NCBI GenBank assembly: GCA_943704425.1
Contig: CALSCP010000031.1
Location: 18,210-51,801, forward strand
DNA from: Ministeria vibrans ATCC 50519
Lineage: Eukaryota > Opisthokonta > Filasterea
Length of the DNA stretch: 33,592 nucleotides
Reading direction: 5' to 3'
Part shown: piece after piece, positions 26,104 to 33,592 of the stretch
Numbering within the stretch: position 1 is the stretch's first letter
How the letters are laid out: every line of letters begins with the position of its first letter
Position numbers and translations under genes: made by a program
The notes under the pieces: model-generated
What the model was told of the DNA's origin: nothing
The model's input: the letters and a program-made list of their open reading frames with translations, nothing else
The model's database searches: none

Positions 26104-27550
26104 TAAGGCTCCAAATTACTATGTAAAGTAAATTGGGTAGTAAATGGTAAATGCGTTTTTACCTATGTAAATTGACTTTCACAACGAATATATTCGAGAT
26201 TTATTTATCATCTTACTCTGATCCAGATAAAATATCGATAAAATATTTTTACCTTCTCCATTCCCTCCTCTTAGTTCTCTACGCATACCCGTGCCCTCCC
26301 AACTCCCAATATCCTCAACTACCCGAAAGTGAGGAGTGGCAAGACAAGAACAGCGTCCATACAGACAAAAAGAAAACATGTCTGATCGAGACCTCGAGAA
26401 TGACAGTGATAATGACGAGATCGACGCTACCGTAGCGACCGTGAGCTGGCTAGCTCCAACGACTCTGTCGGAAGCGATTCGAGCGACGACGCCGCCGACG
26501 ACGATGCCAACGTTGCACCCACTCCCAACTCACCGCCGCTCTCGCTAACAACCTCAAGTATTCCATCTCGTTCTACTTCGACAACGATTTGGAAAAAGAC
26601 TGGTCCATGCTCTTGGCCACCATCCTGCACCCACGCAACAGCGGGTACCCTGCAACAGACGACCCAGAGCTCAACCTCGTCGCCAAGTCGATTCGTTTCC
26701 TACGCTACCGATTCACCCATTTATGGAGCAAAGTGACCGGCCAAGGGCAACCGAGAATGGAGCAAGATGACCCGAAGGAGAAGATACAGGAGACACACAA
26801 GATGATGATCAAGATTCTCTGTGAGGAGACACACCTACAGCTTCTCGTCGACGGGAAGGGACACCTGCCGCGCGAGAAGTGTCCACGAGCGCATGACAAT
26901 CAATGGCAATGAAGGGCGTCTGACGACCAAGCGAGCACGGCGTGCACAGGAGAACCAGTCTGATGTCGATGCCTTTATGGCCGTCTCGGAGGATGAAGAA
27001 GAAGAAGAGGAGGAAGCGGAGCTCGACGATGATGAAGGCGACGCCGAAGATGAGGAGCGCAGAGAAGATGCACGTATTCGACGGCTGGCGATGCCGACTC
27101 TTCTCTCGTGGCTCCGGCGCAAGCCTAAGGTCGGTGACGAGACGTTCCCGTTGGTCGACTACTGGAGAAACGAACCGGACTCTGTTTTGCGCCGTGTTGT
27201 GCGTCGTATCGGTGCTTTCGTTCCGACACAGTGCGGGGTTGAGCGCGTCAACAAGTCCCGAAACAAGCCTGGAAAGGTGACCGTAGCTCAATACTGTCAT
27301 CCGCAACACATTTCTCCACACCAACATCACGTACTACCCACCCAGCGTCCAGCGACTTCAACTGGACCATGTTCGACAATCCAAAGTGATAAACTATTTT
27401 GTAATGATCTACTTCAAATTTACTATGTAAATAAATTGTAAATAAAAATAAAAGCCAATTTATTTTACTCAGTGCCCTTGGGAGGACCCATTTACTCATT
27501 TATTTTTACTACCCTGGTCAAAACGCTTTACATAGTAATTTGGAGCCTTA
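26104..27550. mobile_element. hAT-superfamily DNA transposon remnant, 1447 bp
   Basis: The first 25 bases (26104-26128) are a perfect inverted repeat of the last 25 (27526-27550), starting TAAGGCTCC, which satisfies the hAT terminal consensus YARNG. Both ends also share GGGTAGTAAA slightly further in. The element is bounded by an 8-bp target duplication, ATCACAAC. Inside are plus-strand fragments of a hAT transposase C-terminal half. At about 1.4 kb it is shorter than a full autonomous hAT (usually over 2.5 kb) and its frames are broken. Identical ends and duplications suggest a fairly recent insertion of an already shortened copy. It sits between the SAM synthetase and topoisomerase II start codons. 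Confidence 0.88.
26500..27300 (+). pseudogene. Degraded hAT transposase C-terminal region
   Basis: Two overlapping frames carry the similarity. Bases about 26511-26912 read LTAALANNLKYSISFYF and WSMLLATILHPRNSGY, like the LLDPRFK region of hAT transposases. Bases about 26940-27280 read an acidic linker and then FPLVDYWRNEPDSVLRRVVRRI and AFVPTQCGVERVNKS, like the C-terminal dimerisation domain (W-x..P..S..ER.FS). The frames differ, so either a frameshift or an unrecognised intron separates them. The N-terminal BED finger and the first catalytic acidic residues are not seen. Confidence 0.65.
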
Positions 27551-27558
27551 ATCACAAC
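27551..27558. repeat. Right 8-bp target-site duplication ATCACAAC
   Basis: Matches 26096-26103 exactly; see the transposon entry. Confidence 0.88.
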
Positions 27559-27798
27559 GACAGTGACCCACTCAGCCCTGAGCCCTCAGACAGTCACTAG
27601 TCAGCCTATATTCTATAATCTAGATAATTTTTAGACCTTAGTCAAACAGACAAGCTCTCACTTCACACTGTACACTTGACCTTTAAGCCTTGACGCTTGT
27701 ATTTTGAGACGTGTTGGATTGATCAAAAGATCAGGAAAAAAATAATAATAATCATTCTTTTTGTCAGAAAATTGATTGTCAGCTGCCCCTCTCACACC
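27559..27798 (+). promoter_or_regulatory. Topoisomerase II promoter and leader region
   Basis: 240 bases between the transposon and the topoisomerase ATG. AT-rich with repeated CAGTCA/CTCAGACAGTCA elements near 27560-27605. No clear TATA box. Part of the original divergent promoter with SAM synthetase (25943-26095 being the other part) before the insertion split it. Confidence 0.35.
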
Positions 27799-30700
27799 AT
27801 GGCTGACATTTTCGACGATATTCCTGATGATGTAAGCCACCTTTTGGCTGGCGTGAAATGTGTCAAACGTTTTCAAATTTGAATTTGTTTTTGACTCTCT
27901 CCATTTTCCTCTTTCCCTCGTAGGTTCTGGCGCCGTCAAAGGTGGCCAAGAAGAAGAACACTGCCTCAAAAGCCGCTGCCAAGGCCAGCGTCGAAGAGAC
28001 GTACCAGGTAAGCCCAAGTTCGGTTTTTGAATTTTAAAAAAAAAAAAAAAGTTTGACAGGTCTCACTGTGTTTGCAAAAACAACGCATGTCCCCAGCCTA
28101 CAACGGCTTGCACCCTGTTTCAACCCGCCGTTTGAATGTGATGCGCTGACGCAGCGTCTTCCTATCGCCATGTCTTGTTTGATTTTTATTTTGAGCTTTT
28201 GTCGTCCTTTTTCAAAATCCCGGCTTTTCCCTCATCTCCACCGTTCACGCTTCTACGCATCGCCTTTATCCCATCCTGGCCCGGTTTATGTTGGCACGTG
28301 CCAATACGCTCTCTTTCCGTCGCGCGGTGTGGGCCAGTCGCTGACATTGGGGGATTCTTGTTGTGTAGCGAGTGACTCAGCGCGAACATGTTCTGCTTCG
28401 ACCCGACACGTACATTGGAACGGTGGAGAAGACCACCAAGGAGATGTGGGTGTACGATGAGGATGTGGGTCTTAACTATCGCAAGGTACGCACACACATA
28501 ATATATAACTATAACACACACCAGTTGTTCTATATGAATTGTTATGTCAATCATAATAATTATTATCATTTTGCTTCATGTAGGTCACGTACGTTCCGGG
28601 CCTTTACAAGATTTTTGATGAGATCCTCGTCAACGCCGCGGACAACAAAGTGGTAGGTCGCAAAACAAGTCGCCATTTGAAACCATCTGATCCTCCAAAT
28701 GCATAGCGCGACTCAACAATGAGCTCCATCAAAATTGTCATCGACTGCGAAAACGCACTCATTTCCGTGTGGAACAACGGCCACGGCATTCCCGTGGTGA
28801 TGCACGACAAGGAGAAGATGTACGTGCCCGAGCTTATCTTTGGACATCTCCTCACGGGCTCCAACTACAACGACAACGAGAAGAAGACGACGGGCGGTCG
28901 CAATGGCTACGGCGCCAAGCTCGCCAACATTCTCAGCACGCGCTTTGTCGTCGAGACGAGCCACAAGGAGAGCGGTCACAAGTTTAAGCAGGTCTTCCGC
29001 AACAACATGGCGGACCGCGACGAGCCGGACGTGAGCCCGTGCACCGGCAGCGACTACACCAAAATCAGCTTCCAACCGGACCTCAAGTACTTCAAGATGG
29101 ACCATCTCGACAAGGTACAAAAAGGGAGGAGAGGGAAGGAGAAATAGTGGGGCGTACAGACTGCTAAACATACCTGTCAACCATAGGACATGATTGCGAT
29201 CATGACACGCCGTGCTTACGATCTTGCTGGTGTCGTCGGTGGAGTGTCAGTCTATGTCAACGGAGAAAAGGTAAACACTTGATGTCCACAAATTAAATCT
29301 CACCCCTTTTTTTTTTTTCGTTTTTTTTCTTTTTTTTTCTTTTCGGTCACAGATCAAGATCAAAAACTTCACCGACTACGTGACAATGTACCTGAAGACG
29401 CGCGAGGAGCAGACGCCGGTGCTGCACGAGCGCGTCAACGACCGCTGGGAGGTGTGTGTGACAAGCTCATCGGGCGACTTCTCGCAGGTGAGCTTTGTCA
29501 ATGCGATTGCGACGACGCGCGGCGGCACGCACGTCAACATGGTCGTCGACCAAATCACGGACAAGCTGGCGGCGCTGGTCAAGCGCAAGAACAAGGGCCA
29601 GCCGGTCAAGTCAACGCAGATCAAGTCGCACCTGTGGGTCTTTGTCAACAGTCTCATTGAGAACCCAGCCTTTGACACGCAAACCAAGGAGAACATGACC
29701 TTGCGCGCCAAGGCGTTTGGCTCAGACTGCTCGCTCAGCGACAAGTTTCTCAAAGGTGTCGTCAACAGTGGCATCATTCAAAGCATTGTCGAGCAAGCAC
29801 AGCAGAAGGCTCAGGTACACACGACGCACTTCTTGACTCATTCGACTTTGGGTTTCTAAATTCTCCTCTCTCTCTCTCTATCTCGTTCTCGCGCATCTTA
29901 GGCTCAACTTGCCAAGACGTGCTCGGGGACAAAGCGTGTGCGCATCACAGGACTGCCCAAGCTGGATGATGCAAACGAGGCGGGTGGACGCAACTCGGAG
30001 AAGTGCACTCTGATTCTGACAGAGGGTGATTCGGCCAAGGCTCTGGCGGTGAGCGGACTCAGTGTGGTGGGGCGCGATTACTACGGTGTTTTCCCACTGC
30101 GTGGCAAGCTGCTCAACGTGCGCGAGGCATCGAACAAGCAGATCATGGACAATGCGGAGGTGCAAGCAATTGTCAAGATCATGGGACTGCAGTATACCAA
30201 AAAGTACGAGTCGGCCAAGGGACTGCGCTACGGTCACCTGATGATCATGGCGGATCAGGACAATGACGGTTCTCACATTAAGGGTCTCCTCATCAACCTC
30301 ATTCAGCACTTTTGGCCGTCCCTCCTGCGTGTTCCGGGCTTCCTTGTTGAATTTGCAACGCCCATTGTCAAGGCAACCAAGGGCAAGAAGGCACAAACCT
30401 TTTTTACGCTTCCCGAGTACAACGAGTGGCGCGACAGCGACGGCAACGGCGGCACTGGCTGGCGCATCAAGTACTACAAGGGTCTGGGCACGAGCACGGC
30501 GGCCGAGGCCAAGGCATATTTCAGCGACATGGACGCACATCAGCACGCCTTCCAATGGACCGGCCCCCACGACGACGACTCGGTTGACATGGCGTTTAGC
30601 AAGAAGCGCGTCGAGGACCGCAAGGGCTGGCTCCGTGACTTCCGTCCCGGTACCTTCCTCGTAAGTTTCAACATGAATTTTGTACACGACGTGTTATCCT

Positions 30701-33421
30701 CACACATCAAACAAACATTCGTCTAATAGGATCACTCTGAGGGTGCCATCACCTACTCGGATTTTATCAACAAGGAACTGGTGCTCTTCTCGCTTGCCGA
30801 CAACGTCCGCTCCATTCCCTCCGTCGTTGATGGCCTCAAACCCGCTCTGCGCAAGGTTACTCCACATATACCATTAATAATTATTCATTCATTTCTGACC
30901 ATCGCATTTCTCTATCACTTTTATATTATTTCTTTAGGTGCTGTATGGTGCATTCAAGCGCAAGCTCAAGGAGGAAATCAAGGTCGCGCAGCTGGCAGGG
31001 TACGTGGCCGAGCACAGTGCGTACCACCACGGCGAGCAGAGCCTGTGCAGCACTATTGTGAACATGGCACAGACATATGTCGGCGCCAACAACGTCAACC
31101 TGCTGCAGCCCATTGGTCAGTTTGGTACACGTTTGCAGGGCGGCAAAGACGCCGCCAGCGCCCGTTACATCTTCACGAGTTTGGCACCCATCACGCGCCT
31201 GCTATTTCCCACCGCCGACGACGCCATCCTCAACTATCTTGATGACGACGGCCAGAAGATCGAGCCGGCCTTCTATGCACCTGTCTTGCCGCTCGTGCTT
31301 GTAAATGGCGCCGACGGCATTGGTACCGGCTGGTCCACCTCCGTGCCCAACTTTAACCCACGCGACATTGCCGCACAGCTGCTTGCCATGATGGACGGTG
31401 CCGAAGCCGAGACGCTTGTCCCCTGGTGGCGCGGGTTTGCCGGAACGGTTTCGCAGCTCACACCAACGCGCTATTCCGTGACGGGCATCATCGAGCAAAT
31501 TGACGACACGACGCTTGTCGTCAGTGAGCTGCCCGTCGGGTCGTGGACGCAGACGTACAAGGAGTTTCTCGAGACACTGATGGCGGGCACGGACAAGGTG
31601 CCGCCGTTCATCAAGGACTTCAAGGAGTACCACACGGATACAACGGTGCGCTTTGTGATCACGCTGAGCGAGGAGAAGATGGCCGAGGCACTCAGCACGG
31701 GCCTCAACAAAAAGTTCAAGATTGAAACGACGGTGAGCACGACCAACATGGTGCTGTTTGACGCGCAGGGTTGCATTCGCAAGTACGACACGGTCCAGGA
31801 TGTGCTCAGTGAGTTCTACGCAGTGCGTCTGCGGCTGTACCAGGAGCGCAAGGGCTGGCTGTCGGACCTGCTCACGGAGGAGTGGCGTCGCCTCGACAAC
31901 AAAGTGCGCTTTGTGCTTGCCGTCGTGTCCGGCGATCTCATCATTCACAACCGCAAGAAGGCCGAGCTTCTGACGGAGCTACGCTCGCGTGGCTTTGACG
32001 AGATGTCCACGACCCAGTCGAAGCGACGTCAGGTCGAGACAGAGACGGACGAGGACGGCACTGTATCGTCGTCGTCTACGACGGGCCTCAGCTACGACTA
32101 CCTGCTTGGCATGAAGCTGTGGTCGCTTACTATGGAGAAGGTCGAGGAGCTCAAGCACGAGCGGGACTCTAAAGAAGCCGAGCTCAACCTGCTGCTGCAG
32201 ACGAGCCCAACACAGCTGTGGCGCAAGGACATTGAGGTGTTCCTCGATGAGCTGGAGAAGTACGAGGAGGCTCTGCGACTGGCCGAGGAGGAGGGCGCCA
32301 AGCAGGCACGCAAGGGTGGAAAGGGCGGCAAGGCTCGCGCTATCAAGAAAAAGAAGAAGTCGGCGGAGAGTGACGACGACGATGACGATTTTATGGATGA
32401 GGATGAGGACGACTGGGCACCCAAGGCCAAGAAAAAGTCCTCGACAACCACCACCACCACCACCACTTCAACCAAGAGCAAAGCGAAGGCAACAACTGTA
32501 CCAACTGTCAAGGCTGTCGCCGCCAAGAAGTCCACGTCAGTGGCCGTCAAGGCAACCAAGATGAGCATTGACGACGACGACGACGACGACGAGCCCATGT
32601 CGCTGGCGGACCGCATTGCCGCGCGCAAGGCAGCCGACACGAACACAGTCAGCATCAAATCGACTACGGCTGCAGCCAAGAAGACGGCAGTGGTGCGTCC
32701 TCGCAGTCCCACGGCATCCCCCTCCGTCAACGACAAACTTAAGGCACCCGAGACCAAGCGTAAGCGCTACAACATTGACGAAATTGCCGACGCACTGTCG
32801 GAGCTTGAGTTTGGCAACGACGACGAGGAAAACGATGACTACGTGGCGCCGGCGAAGAAGGCGACCGCGACAAAGAAGGCAACTGCGGCTGGGTCTAAGA
32901 AGAGCAAGAAGAAGACAGTGGTGGTCGACTCGGAGGAGGAGGACGACGACGACGACGCTGTTCTGCTGCTGGGCGACGACAGTGACGACGACGATGCATT
33001 TCAGCCCACCAAGAAGAAGAGTGCGCCTGTCAAGAAGGCAGCAGCGAGCAAGGCCGCGCCGGCTCCGAAGAAGGCAGCGCCTGTTGCGAAGAAGACCGCT
33101 GCGGCGACCAAGAAGAGCAAAGTGGTGGAGGAATCGAGCATGTCTGTGTTCCAGAGCACTACCATGAAGAAGAAGGTCGCGCCCAAGAAGAGCAAGAAGC
33201 GCGAGGACAGTGATGATGATGGCGACGACGACATGTTCTTCCTGTCGGACAGTGAAGTGGTAGAGGCTGTGACGCCCGCTGTGAAGAAGCGCGGACGCCG
33301 TGAGATCAAGCAGATCAAGTACACAGTGGAGGACGATGACGAAGATGATGACGAGGAGGAGGAGGAGGAGAGTGAGGATGATTTTGAGGAGGATGATGAC
33401 TTTGATGAAGATGACTTTTAG
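27799..33421 (+). CDS. TOP2: DNA topoisomerase II
   Basis: ATP-dependent type IIA topoisomerase that passes one duplex through another in the nucleus. Ten exons: 27799-27831, 27924-28007, 28369-28485, 28584-28652, 28707-29114, 29187-29270, 29353-29814, 29902-30660, 30730-30855, 30938-33421; 1541 residues, and all nine introns are phase 0. The ATPase domain has EILVNAADN (91-99, with N95), GRNGYGAK (165-172) and the QTK loop (375-377). The TOPRIM has EGDSA (460-464) and DQDND (537-541). The winged helix has the catalytic Tyr at 791 in SARYIF. From about 1175 a disordered C-terminal domain alternates Lys/Ala blocks with Asp/Glu runs, includes a Thr run and NLS-like KRKR, and ends in a strongly acidic DEDDF tail. 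Length and all catalytic residues match eukaryotic TOP2, so it looks functional. Confidence 0.97.
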
Positions 33422-33482
33422 AGTGAGAGAGCGCACACATACGTGTGATACATATCAACTGAAGACATTTGGAATATATGAA

Positions 33483-33592
33483 AAGAAATAAAATAAAAAA
33501 GGAGTGAGTTTTAAAAAACTACCGAGTCAAGCATGGCAGTGAGAGTCTGGACAATGTTAAGAAATAAAATAAAACAGGAGTGAGTTTTAAAA
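33483..33592. repeat. 34-bp direct repeat with 76-base period at the window end
   Basis: 33483-33516 and 33559-33592 match at 33 of 34 positions (one A/C difference), with starts 76 bases apart. Each copy contains AATAAAATAAA and GGAGTGAGTTTTAAAA. The second copy runs to the very last base. The first AATAAA, 33487-33492, is the likely topoisomerase II polyadenylation signal. Confidence 0.85.

Noticed and set aside
25304-26131. 275-codon plus-strand frame with a long Lys run
   Set aside because: Lies across SAM synthetase intron 1 and its first exon in antisense; the Lys run is the poly-A tract. No domain is recognisable.

Overview
The window is nuclear DNA of a unicellular eukaryote. Its genes are split by about 48 short, mostly GT-AG introns, the exons are GC-rich and the introns and spacers AT-rich and full of microsatellites, and the products are all eukaryotic families. 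It carries a conventional myosin II heavy chain and also IFT46, a component of the ciliary transport machinery. I infer a flagellated protist from the myosin-II-bearing lineages, for example a choanoflagellate or other flagellated holozoan, or an apusomonad-like organism. The sequence alone does not let me name the species. The first gene is cut by the left edge. The right edge ends exactly inside a 76-bp-period repeat, so this may be a whole contig.

Layout, left to right. 1-714 (+): 3' part of a UBE2Q-type ubiquitin-conjugating enzyme that ends in a PBZ (poly-ADP-ribose-binding) zinc finger. 930-5522 (+): intronless DHX57-like DExH RNA helicase with UBA and RWD domains. 5945-13698 (+): 20-exon myosin II heavy chain with a 5-N assembly gap in the tail. 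14047-16290 (-): IFT46, convergent with myosin. 16646-17132 (+): PPP1R11/Ypi1-like protein phosphatase 1 inhibitor, divergent from IFT46. 17212-19460 (-): JmjC (cupin-8) oxygenase, convergent with PPP1R11 with only 79 bp between stop codons. 19684-21533 (-): wax ester synthase/diacylglycerol acyltransferase (WSD family). 21854-23668 (+): cytochrome b5 reductase 4 (Ncb5or), sharing a 320-bp divergent promoter with the WSD gene. 23798-25942 (-): S-adenosylmethionine synthetase. 26104-27550: a hAT-type DNA transposon remnant with 25-bp perfect terminal inverted repeats and an 8-bp target duplication, lying in the divergent promoter region of the next pair. 27799-33421 (+): complete DNA topoisomerase II.

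Genes are tightly packed in alternating convergent and divergent pairs. They do not form one pathway. Two loose themes can be seen. The divergent WSD/CYB5R4 pair both concern lipid metabolism (acyl transfer and electron supply for desaturation). The left end holds two genes with ubiquitin-related modules (E2 and UBA/RWD).

The observations most worth checking are the E2-PBZ fusion, the hAT insertion, the JmjC enzyme whose iron ligands are separated by a long acidic insertion, a putative GC-AG intron in PPP1R11, and the strong phase-0 bias of introns (35 of the 48 I modelled). Exon boundaries were placed by eye from reading frame, splice dinucleotides and remembered family conservation; no transcript evidence was available.
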